Source of the DNA: an uncultured Actinomycetes bacterium
GTDB taxonomy: Bacteria > Actinomycetota > Thermoleophilia > Gaiellales > F1-60-MAGs149
Direction: 5' to 3'
NCBI GenBank assembly: GCA_903873565.1
Contig: CAIQOY010000344.1
Location: 1-7,182 of the forward strand
Length of the DNA stretch: 7,182 bases
Shown here: positions 1 to 7,182 of the stretch, one piece after another
Numbering within the stretch: the first letter of the stretch is position 1
Layout of the letters: each line of letters opens with the position of its first letter
Notes under the pieces: model-generated
Told to the model about the DNA's origin: nothing
The model's database searches: none
The model's input: only the letters and a program-made list of their open reading frames with translations
Translations under genes and position numbers: made by a program

Positions 1-1
1 G

Positions 2-253
2 ATCCGCATCCTCGACCGGCTGCGCGACGGCGAGATGACGGTCGGCGAGCTCGCCGACGCCCTCGGCACCACCCAGCAGAACGTCTCCAAGCACGTCGCG
101 ATCCTCCAGCGCGCCGGCATCGTCGGCCGCCGCCGCGACGGCGTCCGCACCCCCTACGCGATCACCGACGAGACCGTGCTCGACCTGTGCGGGATCGTCT
201 GCGGGGGCATCCGCCGCGAGACCGAGGGCCTCGCGGACGCGCTGCGGGGCTAG
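2..253 (+). CDS. ArsR-family winged-helix transcriptional regulator, 5' end missing
   Basis: C-terminal 83 residues of a small DNA-binding repressor of the ArsR/SmtB type. The reading frame is open to the left window edge and already codes for typical helix residues (IRILDRLRDGEM) before the first internal ATG at 35, so the true start lies outside the window. The helix-turn-helix is clear: GELADALGTTQQNVSKHVAIL is the turn plus recognition helix, followed by the wing (GIVGRRRDGVRTPYAI). The C-terminal helix contains a C-x3-C pair (LCGIVCGG). ArsR proteins of this general kind often carry an LC..VCG stretch here, so I do not read it as proof of a metal site. The gene ends at TAG 251-253, inside a CTAG shared with the convergent nucleotidyltransferase gene. 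Target and inducer are unknown. Confidence in the family is high. Confidence 0.88.
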   Translation: MRILDRLRDGEMTVGELADALGTTQQNVSKHVAILQRAGIVGRRRDGVRTPYAITDETVLDLCGIVCGGIRRETEGLADALRG

Positions 254-714
254 GCCTCGCCGCCGAGCAGGCGCTCGACGTCAGCGAGGTCCTGGAGGCG
301 CCCGCTCGCCCGCTTGTTCGCGACGAGGTCCTCGACGCCGATGACCCGGACGTCGCATCCCGCGACGGAGACCACTGCGCTGCGCGCGAACGCCGATGGG
401 AACTCCACACCGTCGATCGACGTCAGGAGGTCGATCCGCAGCGGCGGGTACCCGAGCTGGATCACGTGGCCGGGTTCAGCGAAATCCGCCACCTCCAGAT
501 CGAGCGAGGCGAACCCGAACGCGGCGAGGGCCTCGAGCAGGCGCTCGGCGTTGGCGGCATCGGCCTCCACCCAGACGTCCAGGTCCTTCGTGTTCCTCGG
601 AAACCCGTGCGCCGCGAGCGCGTATCCGCCGACGATCAGGTAGCGGACGTCGTGCTCAGCGCACGCGGCGACAAACGCGCTGAAGTCGGGACTCAGTCGC
701 ATCGTCATAGCCAT
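250..714 (-). CDS. MNT-like nucleotidyltransferase of a two-gene TA-like module
   Basis: A 154-aa protein with the minimal nucleotidyltransferase fold signature. Gly29-Gly30 (VGGYALAAHG) is followed by Asp44-x-Asp46 (KDLDVWV), and a third candidate metal ligand is Asp95 (PLRIDLL). The C-terminus has the KRASGRLQDLADVERL block that I recall as conserved in DUF6036-type nucleotidyltransferases usually annotated as hypothetical or AbiEii-like. By family it would transfer a nucleotide to a protein or RNA; the substrate is unknown. It lies directly downstream of a 63-aa partner and overlaps it by 59 bp, which implies one mRNA and coupled translation. There are three in-frame ATGs (714, 708, 702). 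A GAGG lies 3 nt before the first and 9 nt before the second, while remembered homologues tend to begin at the MRLSPDF equivalent (702). The longest form is listed, and 708 or 702 is equally possible. GC is lower than in neighbouring genes. Confidence 0.85.
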   Translation of the reverse strand: MAMTMRLSPDFSAFVAACAEHDVRYLIVGGYALAAHGFPRNTKDLDVWVEADAANAERLLEALAAFGFASLDLEVADFAEPGHVIQLGYPPLRIDLLTSIDGVEFPSAFARSAVVSVAGCDVRVIGVEDLVANKRASGRLQDLADVERLLGGEA

Positions 715-847
715 ATGCCTCGCTTCGCAGGTCGGTCACGTGGGAGATCCGCTCCTCCATGGTTCGCGCCGCCCAGTACTCGGCATCCGATCGATCCGGC
801 TCGTGCAGGGAGCGCCGCACGACCACCTTCTCGATACCGTCGCTCAT
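656..847 (-). CDS. Small protein (63 aa), partner of the nucleotidyltransferase, antitoxin-like
   Basis: Starts at ATG 845-847 and ends at TGA 656-658. It is a charged, soluble 63-aa protein with no membrane segment. Recognisable blocks are a basic N-terminus (EKVVVRRSL), S20-D21-x2-Y24-W25, R28-T29-x-E31-E32-R33 followed by V37 and L40-R41, and a terminal R54-L-Q-R-V58 with basic residues. From memory, small proteins with the pattern SD..YW..R..EER....LR....RLQRV occur immediately upstream of nucleotidyltransferases like the next gene in many bacteria, which supports calling the two a module. It is not a HEPN protein: there is no Rx4-6H active-site motif. Which partner is toxic, and whether either is, cannot be told from sequence. 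The start is favoured because the longer open frame reading leftward from 2545 is only the antisense shadow of the ligase gene, and because a TACAAT box sits exactly 6 nt upstream of this ATG. Confidence 0.8.
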   Translation of the reverse strand: MSDGIEKVVVRRSLHEPDRSDAEYWAARTMEERISHVTDLRSEAYGYDDATESRLQRVCRRVR

Positions 848-853
848 GGGACC

Positions 854-859
854 ATTGTA
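854..859 (-). promoter_or_regulatory. Candidate -10 box (TACAAT) for the small-protein/nucleotidyltransferase pair
   Basis: Read on the minus strand, TACAAT is followed by GGTCCC and then the ATG at 847. A transcript would begin at or next to the A of the start codon, so the mRNA would be leaderless; no Shine-Dalgarno is present. No good TTGACA-like -35 is visible 16-18 bp upstream. This is a one-mismatch match to TATAAT in very GC-rich DNA, so it stands out, but it is a prediction. Confidence 0.5.
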
Positions 860-871
860 CCCGCCAGCGCC

Positions 872-877
872 TACGAT
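872..877 (+). promoter_or_regulatory. Candidate -10 box (TACGAT) for the acyl-CoA synthetase gene
   Basis: TACGAT is followed by CCCCGC and then the GTG at 884, the same box-N6-start geometry as on the opposite strand. It implies a leaderless mRNA beginning at the GTG. The -35 position for this promoter (about 849-854) falls on the start-proximal side of the divergent promoter, next to its -10 box at 854-859. No recognisable -35 hexamer or Shine-Dalgarno is seen. Confidence 0.42.
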
Positions 878-883
878 CCCCGC

Positions 884-2797
884 GTGCCCGCCTACCTCTG
901 GCAGCCCCCCGCGGACGTCGTCGACGCCGCCCAGTCGACGGCGCTGGCCCGCCATCTCGGGCTCGCCTCGTACGCGGAGCTGCTCGAGCAGTCGGTGGCC
1001 GATCCGGCCGCCTTCTGGGACGCCACCGTGCGCTGGCTCGACCTCGGCTGGGAGCGCGACTGGGACCGCGTCCTCGACGAATCGGCCGGCATCGCCTGGG
1101 CGCGCTGGTTCGACGGCGGCCGGCTCAACCTCGCCTGGTCGTGCGTCGGCCGCCACGCCGAGGGCGAGGCGGCGGACCGCATCGCGCTCGTCGTCGAGCA
1201 CGAGGACGGCGCGGTCGAGGAGCACACGTACGCGGCGCTGTGGGACGAGACGCGCCGGCTCGGCGCGGCCCTGCGCCGGCTCGGCGTCGAGCCGGGCGAC
1301 CGCGTCGCCCTCGTCCTGCCGATGGGCCTCGAGGCGGTCGCCGCCCTCTACGCCTGCGCCCTGACCGGGGCGATCGGCGTGCCGATCTTCTCGGGCTTCT
1401 CGGCCTCGGCGATCGCCACCCGCCTCGCCGACTGCGCCGTCAGCGCGGTGATCGCCCAGGACCACACGGTCCGCCGCGGCCGCCCCGTGCCCGTCCGCGA
1501 GACCGTGGAGGCCGCCGTCGCCCAGGCCCCCGTGGCGCACGTGATCGTGGTCGGCGGCGAGGGGCACGGCCACCACGACTACCGCGCTCTCGTCGACCGC
1601 GAGGACCCGGCCGCCTGCCCCGTCCTCTGGGTCGAGGCCGAGACGCCCGTCCTCGTCTGCTACACGTCGGGCACGACCGGCCAGCCCAAGGGCGCCGTCC
1701 ACGTCCACGGCGGGCTGCTCGCAAAGCTCGCCCTCGAGGCGCGGCTGGCCTGCGACCTGCGCGCGGGCGACCGGGCGATGTGGTTCACCGACATGGGCTG
1801 GATCATGGGCCCCTGGATCACGATCGGCGTGCACGCCGCGGGCCGGACGATGGTCTGCTTCGACGGCGCCCCCGACTGGCCCGGCCCCGACCGGCTGTGG
1901 CGGCTCGCCGAGCGCCACCGCCTGACCTTCCTCGGCGTCTCCCCGACGCTGGTGCGGGCGCTGGCCGCCCACGGCGACGAGCTGCCCCGCGCCGCCGACC
2001 TGTCGGCCCTGCGGTCCTTCGGCTCGACCGGCGAGCCCTGGAACCCCGAGCCCTACACGTGGCTGTTCGCGGTGGTCGGCGGCGGGACGAAGCCGATCAT
2101 CAACATCTCCGGCGGCACCGAGATCGGCGCCGTCATCCTCGGCTGCGACGTCACCATGCCGCTCGAGGCCTGCTCGCTCGGGCGGCCCGTGCCCGGCATG
2201 GCCGTCGACGTCCTCGACGCCGACGGGGCGTCGCTCACGGACGCCGTCGGCGAGCTCGTGATCCGCGCGCCCTTCCCGAGCATGACCCGCGGGCTCTGGA
2301 ACGCCCCCGACCGCTACCTCGAGGCCTACTGGTCGCGCTACCCGGGGATCTGGACCCACGGCGACTGGGCGACCCGCACCGCCGAGGGCTCGTGGTTCCT
2401 GCACGGGCGCTCCGACGACACCCTCAACGTGGCCGGCAAGCGCGTCGGCCCGACCGAGTTCGAGTCGGCGCTCGTCGCCGACCCCGCCGTCACCGAGGCC
2501 TGCGCCGTCGGCCTGCCCCACCCCGTCAAGGGCGAGGCCGTGCACTGCCTCGTCGTGCTCGCCCCGGGCGCCGTCCTCGACGAGGAGGCGGAGGCCCGCC
2601 TGCGCGGCCTCCTCGAGGCCGACCTCGGCCCGGCCTTCCGGCCCGAGCGCATCCTCGCCGCCCCCGAGCTGCCCAAGACGCGCAGCCAGAAGGTCATGCG
2701 CCGCGCCGTCCGCGCGGCGCTCCTCGGCGAGGACCCGGGCGACCTCTCGACGCTCGAGAACCCGAGCGCCATCGAGGCGATCGCCACCCTGCGCTGA
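884..2797 (+). CDS. AMP-forming acyl-CoA synthetase (acetyl/acetoacetyl-CoA synthetase-like)
   Basis: A 637-aa ANL-superfamily ligase that activates a carboxylic acid with ATP to an acyl-AMP and then to an acyl-CoA in the cytoplasm. An acetyl-CoA-synthetase-type N-terminal segment (about 28-90, YAELLEQSVADPAAFWD) precedes the adenylation domain. The P-loop motif is YTSGTTGQPKG (260-270), followed by FTDMGWIMGP (301-310), ISGGTEIG (408-415), HGDW (492-495) and GRSDDTLNVAGKRVGPTEFE (508-527). The C-terminal lysine motif PKTRSQK ends at Lys603. Two departures from classical Acs are visible: the A5 motif is ISGGTEIG rather than WWQTETG, and Gln replaces Gly just before the catalytic lysine. The substrate is therefore unlikely to be assignable as acetate by motif alone. 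The GTG at 884 is chosen because the product then starts at PAYLWQPP, as remembered relatives do, and because a -10-like box sits 6 nt before it. The open frame extending up to 740 overlaps the antisense small gene and shows no family similarity. Confidence 0.9.
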   Translation: MPAYLWQPPADVVDAAQSTALARHLGLASYAELLEQSVADPAAFWDATVRWLDLGWERDWDRVLDESAGIAWARWFDGGRLNLAWSCVGRHAEGEAADRIALVVEHEDGAVEEHTYAALWDETRRLGAALRRLGVEPGDRVALVLPMGLEAVAALYACALTGAIGVPIFSGFSASAIATRLADCAVSAVIAQDHTVRRGRPVPVRETVEAAVAQAPVAHVIVVGGEGHGHHDYRALVDREDPAACPVLWVEAETPVLVCYTSGTTGQPKGAVHVHGGLLAKLALEARLACDLRAGDRAMWFTDMGWIMGPWITIGVHAAGRTMVCFDGAPDWPGPDRLWRLAERHRLTFLGVSPTLVRALAAHGDELPRAADLSALRSFGSTGEPWNPEPYTWLFAVVGGGTKPIINISGGTEIGAVILGCDVTMPLEACSLGRPVPGMAVDVLDADGASLTDAVGELVIRAPFPSMTRGLWNAPDRYLEAYWSRYPGIWTHGDWATRTAEGSWFLHGRSDDTLNVAGKRVGPTEFESALVADPAVTEACAVGLPHPVKGEAVHCLVVLAPGAVLDEEAEARLRGLLEADLGPAFRPERILAAPELPKTRSQKVMRRAVRAALLGEDPGDLSTLENPSAIEAIATLR

Positions 2798-2817
2798 CCG
2801 GTGGCAGGATGGGGCGC

Positions 2818-3483
2818 GTGCCCCGCGAACCCCTGCCCATGCGCCGGATCGCGCCCCTCATCGCGCTCGCCCTCTTGCTGCTCGCCCCCGCGGCCGCGCT
2901 CGCCCAGGGCCCGGGCACGCGGGTCACGCCGATCCCCAAGGACGTGCGCGCCGAGATGACCGGGGTCTCGTGGAAGCCCGGCTGCCCCGTCGCCCTCAAG
3001 GACCTGCGCCTGATCACGACCACCCACCTGACCCCCGACGGCGGCACCGCCGAGGGGCAGCTGGTCGTGCACCGCGACGCGGCCCCCGCGGTCAAGCGCG
3101 TCCTGCAGCGGCTCTGGGACGCCGGCTACCCGATCGCGAGGATGCGGCTGATCGACGCCTACGACGGCGACGACTGGGAGTCGATCGAGGACAACAACAC
3201 CTCCGCCTTCAACTGCCGCCGCGCGACGGGCTCGGGCAACTGGTCGAACCACGCCTACGGCCGCGCGATCGACATCAACCCGATCCAGAACCCGTACGTC
3301 TCAGGCGGGCAGGTCTACCACGACGCCTCGTGGCGCTTCATCAAGCGCTCGAAGCGGCTCAGCCCGATGGTGATCATGCCGGGCGACGCCGTGGTGCGGG
3401 CCTTCGCGGACGAGGGCTGGGGCTGGGGCGGCACCTGGTCCGACCCGAAGGACTACCAGCACTTCTCCGCCAACGGGCGCTGA
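2818..3483 (+). CDS. Secreted M15-family peptidoglycan peptidase (VanY/L-Ala-D-Glu peptidase-like)
   Basis: A 221-aa exported zinc peptidase predicted to cut peptide cross-links or stems of peptidoglycan outside the membrane. The N-terminus is a signal peptide: basic MRR (8-10), a hydrophobic core rich in Leu and Ala (about 11-28), and a likely cleavage site ALA|Q at 29/30. The zinc site reads SNHAYGRAIDIN with His145 and Asp152, and DYQHF with general-base Asp212 and ligand His215, the arrangement of M15C/M15_4 enzymes. The mature part has just two cysteines (Cys56, Cys133), which could form a disulfide. Three in-frame starts are possible: ATG 2809, GTG 2818 and ATG 2839. The GTG is listed because a weak -10-like CAGGAT ends 7 nt before it; the ATG at 2839 would give the most compact signal peptide. 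The gap to the ligase gene is 20 bp, so co-transcription is possible. The exact bond cleaved is not predictable. Confidence 0.87.
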   Translation: MPREPLPMRRIAPLIALALLLLAPAAALAQGPGTRVTPIPKDVRAEMTGVSWKPGCPVALKDLRLITTTHLTPDGGTAEGQLVVHRDAAPAVKRVLQRLWDAGYPIARMRLIDAYDGDDWESIEDNNTSAFNCRRATGSGNWSNHAYGRAIDINPIQNPYVSGGQVYHDASWRFIKRSKRLSPMVIMPGDAVVRAFADEGWGWGGTWSDPKDYQHFSANGR

Positions 3484-3497
3484 GCCCGCGGGGCGGC

Positions 3498-3503
3498 TAC
3501 GCT
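3498..3503 (+). promoter_or_regulatory. Candidate -10 box (TACGCT) for the deacetylase-oxidase operon
   Basis: TACGCT lies in the 50-bp gap after the peptidase gene. Transcription would start near 3510, giving a leader of about 24 nt that includes the strong Shine-Dalgarno at 3519-3525. No clear -35 hexamer is visible. It is the same TACNNT form as the two boxes near 854-877, which is the main reason for listing it. Confidence 0.33.
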
Positions 3504-3518
3504 GCCCCACGGATCGAC

Positions 3519-3525
3519 GAGGAGG
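3519..3525 (+). promoter_or_regulatory. Strong Shine-Dalgarno (GAGGAGG) fixing the deacetylase start
   Basis: GAGGAGG sits 8 nt before ATG 3534 and contains the full GGAGG core. It is the only strong ribosome binding site in the window and settles the start of the deacetylase gene, whose frame is otherwise open far upstream. The leaderless-looking starts elsewhere in the window have none. Confidence 0.75.
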
Positions 3526-3533
3526 CCGGGGAG

Positions 3534-4630
<1,097 letters not shown>

Positions 4631-4634
<4 letters not shown>

Positions 4635-6019
4635 GCTTCGACGAGACGCTGGTCCGCGAGCGCTCGCTCTGGCTCGACGGCCTGCCCGGCCGGATCGAGC
4701 CGCGCCCGGCCCTGGCCGGCGACGCGGACTGCGACGTGGCGATCGTCGGCGGCGGCTTCACGGGCCTGTGGACCGCCTACTGCCTGCTCGACCTCGACCC
4801 GTCGTTGCGCGTGCGGCTCGTCGAGCGCGAGATCTGCGGCTTCGGGGCCTCGGGTCGCAACGGCGGCTGGATCTCCGCCGGCATCGCCGGCGTGCACGAG
4901 ACCTGGGCCGAGCGCTCCGGCGAGGACGCCGTGCGCCGCGCCGAGCGCGCCACCTGGGAGGCCGTCGACTGGATCGGCGAGCGCGCCGCGGCCGAGGGCA
5001 TCGACTGCGGCTTCGCGAAGGGCGGCATCCTCTCGATCGCCCGCTCCGAGGCCCAGGCCGAGCGGATTCGCGCCCACGTGGAGCACGACCGCCAGTGGGG
5101 CTGGGGCGAGGAGGACTCCCGCATCCTCTCGCCCTACGAGACGGAGAGCCGCGTGACCGCCAGCGACGTGGTCTGCGCCTCCTACTCCCCGCACGGCGCG
5201 CGCGTGAACCCGGCGCGCCTGGCCCGCGGCCTCGCCGACGCCGTCGAGCGCAAGGGCGGCGTGATCCACGAGCAGACCGCGGCGCGCTTCATCGAGCCGG
5301 GCCGCGTCGTCACCGACCACGGCACGATCCGCGCCGCGCACGTGGTGCGCGCCACCGAGGCGTTCACGGTGCAGCTGCCCGGGCAGCACCGCACCTACCT
5401 GCCGCTCTACTCGCTGATGATCGCCACCGAGCCCCTGCCGAGCACGGTCTGGCAGGCGCTCGGCTGGGAGGGCCGCGAGACCATCTCCGACGGCCACCAC
5501 CTGTTCTTCTACGCGCAGCGCACGACCGACGACCGCATCGCGATCGGCGGGCGCGGCGCCCCGTACGGGCTCGGCTCCCCCGTCGACCCGCGCTACGAGC
5601 GCCACGACGGCGTGCGCGAGCGGCTCACGCGCACCCTCTACGACACGTTCCCCGCGGTGCGGGGCGCGCGCATCACCCACCACTGGGGCGGCGCGCTCGG
5701 CGTGCCGCGCGACTGGTGCATGACGGTGCAGCACGACCCGACCACGGGCCTCGCCTTCGCCGGCGGCTACTCGGGCCACGGGGTCGCCGCGGCGAGCCTG
5801 TCGGGGCGCACCCTCGCCGACCTGATCCTGCGCCGCGACACGGACCTGACCGCGATGCCGTGGGTCGGCCACCCGCTGCGCCCCTGGGAGCCGGAGCCCC
5901 TGCGCTGGGTCGCGAGCCGCGCGATCGTGGGCATCATGGGCTCGTCCGACCGGGTCGAGGACCGGGGCGGCCAGACCGCCCGGCGGATGCGCATCATCCG
6001 CCCGTTCCTCGCGCACTGA
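4631..6019 (+). CDS. FAD-dependent oxidoreductase of the DadA/PuuB (DAO) family
   Basis: A 462-aa flavoprotein that would oxidise a C-N bond of an amine or amino acid, passing electrons to O2 or a quinone. An N-terminal extension of about 34 residues precedes the Rossmann dinucleotide site VAIVGGGFTGLWTAY (36-50; Gly40, Gly42, Gly45). An acidic residue ends strand 2 (VRLVERE), and the block GASGRNGG (72-79) is typical of gamma-glutamylputrescine oxidase-like members. The substrate-domain strand IAIGGRG (303-309) and the C-terminal FAD-closing motif FAGGYSGHGVA (376-386) complete the DAO fold. The GTG start overlaps the stop of the deacetylase gene (GTGA, 4631-4634), so translation is coupled; only a weak GGGGG lies about 10 nt upstream. 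The pairing suggests oxidation of the amine released by the deacetylase. Substrate and electron acceptor are not determined by the sequence. The TGA abuts the stop codon of the convergent glycosyltransferase gene. Confidence 0.88.
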
Positions 6020-7182
6020 CTAGGGCGCGCGCAGCAGCCAGACCGGCACGCCGTCGACCTCCGTGCGCTCGTAGCGCAGGTCGAGGGCGGCCTTGACGCG
6101 GCCATCGGTGTCGAGGGCGCGCACCGGCTGGTAGCCGATCGCGGCGGCGGGCGGGCTGTCCGACTCGAAGTCGCGGGCGACGTCCTCGCGGGCCCCGGGG
6201 ATGAACTCGATGTTGCGGTACCAGAGATAGCGCGTGGCCGGGATGCGGTCGGCGTGCCAGTAGACGGCGGCGTTGGCCCACAGGACCTGCACGGGGTCGT
6301 CGGGGCCGGTCGCCGCGGCGACGGCACGGCCCACGGGGATGGCGGAGATGACGCGCGGGTCGTTCGTCGACCGCTCCGACGCGAGCTCGGGCGTCGCGGC
6401 GAGGTAGACGGGCAGGGCCAGCGCGACGGGGATCAACGCCGCGGCCCCGGCGGCGGCGAGCGCGGTGCGCGCGCCGCGCGCCGACCACAGGTGGTCCGCG
6501 CCGGCGGCGGCGAGGAGCGCCAGGGGCGGCAGCATCTGCACCCAGTAGTGCGGGTGGTAGAGCCCGCCCGCGGCAAAGCCGAGGGCGCAGGCCCCCAGCC
6601 AGACCAGCGGCACCGCGAGGCCGCCCCGGCGGGCGAGGGCCCACAGCCCGAGGCCGGCGAGGATGAGCATCAGGCCGGCGTCGACGAGCATCCAGGGGAT
6701 CGAGTTGCCGAACAGCTCGACCCGCATGGCGAGGTCGCCGGAGAGCACCGACTCCGTGCCCGCGCGGTAGCCGTAGATGGCGTACCACCAGCCGTCGATC
6801 CCGGGCGAGGCCGTGGCGGCCCAGGCCGCGGCCCCCGCCCACGGCGCGGCGATCGCCCCCACGAGCACGGCCACCTGCCCGAGGCCCCTGAGCGGAGCCC
6901 GCTCGCGGCGGGCCACGGCGAGGACCAGCACGAAGGCCACCACGCAGCCGTCGAAGGCCGACTGCTTGACCAGCGGCCCGAGCCCCGCGAGAACCCCGGC
7001 GAGGACGAGCAGCCACAGCCGCGGCTCGGCCCACCAGCGCACCGCGCAGGCGATGGCCGCGGCGGCGACCGCCCCGCCGAGCAGCTCGCCGTTGGCGGTG
7101 AAGCCCTCGATGTGCGGCGCCGGCCCGACCAGCGCCATCAGCCAGGCCGCGACGATGCCGGCGCGCGGGCCGACCAGGGTCC
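6020..7182 (-). CDS. GT39/ArnT-like membrane glycosyltransferase, N-terminus missing
   Basis: C-terminal 386 residues of a multi-pass membrane protein; the frame is open to the right edge, so an ATG at 7138 is internal. About nine hydrophobic segments are visible (roughly residues 4-20, 31-49, 54-71, 76-91, 102-121, 164-181, 188-206, 213-228 and 239-261 of the visible part), followed by a soluble C-terminal domain of about 125 residues. Family cues are HIEGFTANGELL, GLGPLVKQSAFDG and YHPHYWVQMLPPLALL, which I recognise from PMT_2/GT39 proteins that use polyprenyl-phosphate sugars to glycosylate proteins, lipids or wall polymers on the outer face of the membrane. The catalytic acidic residues lie in the first periplasmic loop, which is outside the window, so activity cannot be judged. 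It ends at TAG (complement of 6020-6022), directly against the oxidoreductase stop. The promoter is outside the window. Confidence 0.82.
   Translation of the reverse strand, partial: TLVGPRAGIVAAWLMALVGPAPHIEGFTANGELLGGAVAAAAIACAVRWWAEPRLWLLVLAGVLAGLGPLVKQSAFDGCVVAFVLVLAVARRERAPLRGLGQVAVLVGAIAAPWAGAAAWAATASPGIDGWWYAIYGYRAGTESVLSGDLAMRVELFGNSIPWMLVDAGLMLILAGLGLWALARRGGLAVPLVWLGACALGFAAGGLYHPHYWVQMLPPLALLAAAGADHLWSARGARTALAAAGAAALIPVALALPVYLAATPELASERSTNDPRVISAIPVGRAVAAATGPDDPVQVLWANAAVYWHADRIPATRYLWYRNIEFIPGAREDVARDFESDSPPAAAIGYQPVRALDTDGRVKAALDLRYERTEVDGVPVWLLRAP

Noticed and set aside
203..235. A metal-binding site in the ArsR-like C-terminal helix (C-x3-C).
   Set aside because: The LC..VCG stretch is a common structural feature of this ArsR subgroup as I remember it, and no further Cys/His ligands are visible in the remaining fragment.
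656..847. Possible HEPN toxin paired with the MNT nucleotidyltransferase.
   Set aside because: The 63-aa protein is too short and has no Rx4-6H motif; the only R...H pairing (RSLH) has the wrong spacing.
656..2545. A 629-codon open frame on the - strand ending in the 63-aa small protein.
   Set aside because: The part upstream of the ATG at 847 is antisense to the acyl-CoA synthetase, has low-complexity shadow composition and no family motifs. Only the last 63 codons are supported.
187..3483. A 1098-codon open frame on the + strand running through the nucleotidyltransferase and ligase regions into the peptidase.
   Set aside because: Only its last part (from about 2818) codes for a recognisable protein. 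The rest is Arg/Pro/Gly-rich antisense or out-of-frame shadow typical of high GC. It is not a fusion protein.

Overview
The window is about 7.2 kb of very GC-rich DNA (about 74% in a sampled stretch of the ligase gene). Codons mostly end in G or C and the genes are tightly packed. Several candidate promoters share a TACNNT -10 box, and two of them lie so close to a start codon that the mRNA would be leaderless. This suggests a high-GC actinobacterium, perhaps of the Thermoleophilia/Solirubrobacter type. The taxonomy is inference from style only, because there is no rRNA or marker gene.

Layout from left to right. (1) The 3' end of an ArsR-type winged-helix repressor (+), cut by the window edge. 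(2) Convergent to it, a two-gene minus-strand module: a 63-aa small protein followed, with a 59-bp overlap, by a MNT-like nucleotidyltransferase. The pair looks like a toxin-antitoxin or selfish small module and has visibly lower GC than its surroundings. (3) Divergent from the small protein, across only 36 bp, a 637-aa AMP-forming acyl-CoA synthetase (+). (4) 20 bp later, a secreted M15-type peptidoglycan peptidase (+). (5) A two-gene operon (+): a class II histone-deacetylase-like (HDAH/acetylpolyamine amidohydrolase) enzyme with a strong Shine-Dalgarno, overlapping by GTGA with a DadA/PuuB-type FAD-dependent amine oxidoreductase. (6) Convergent to that operon with no gap, the C-terminal part of a multi-pass GT39/ArnT-like glycosyltransferase (-), whose N-terminus lies beyond the right edge.

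How the genes may work together. The clearest functional unit is the deacetylase-oxidase pair, which fits sequential deacetylation and oxidation of an acetylated amine such as an acetylpolyamine. The acyl-CoA synthetase could use the released acid, or could itself be a target of deacetylation, but its acetylation-motif region is altered. The small-protein/nucleotidyltransferase module appears to be a separate insertion-like unit whose promoter is intertwined with that of the ligase. No RNA genes, CRISPR arrays, insertion sequences or convincing intrinsic terminators were seen. No gene-free stretch exceeds about 50 bp.
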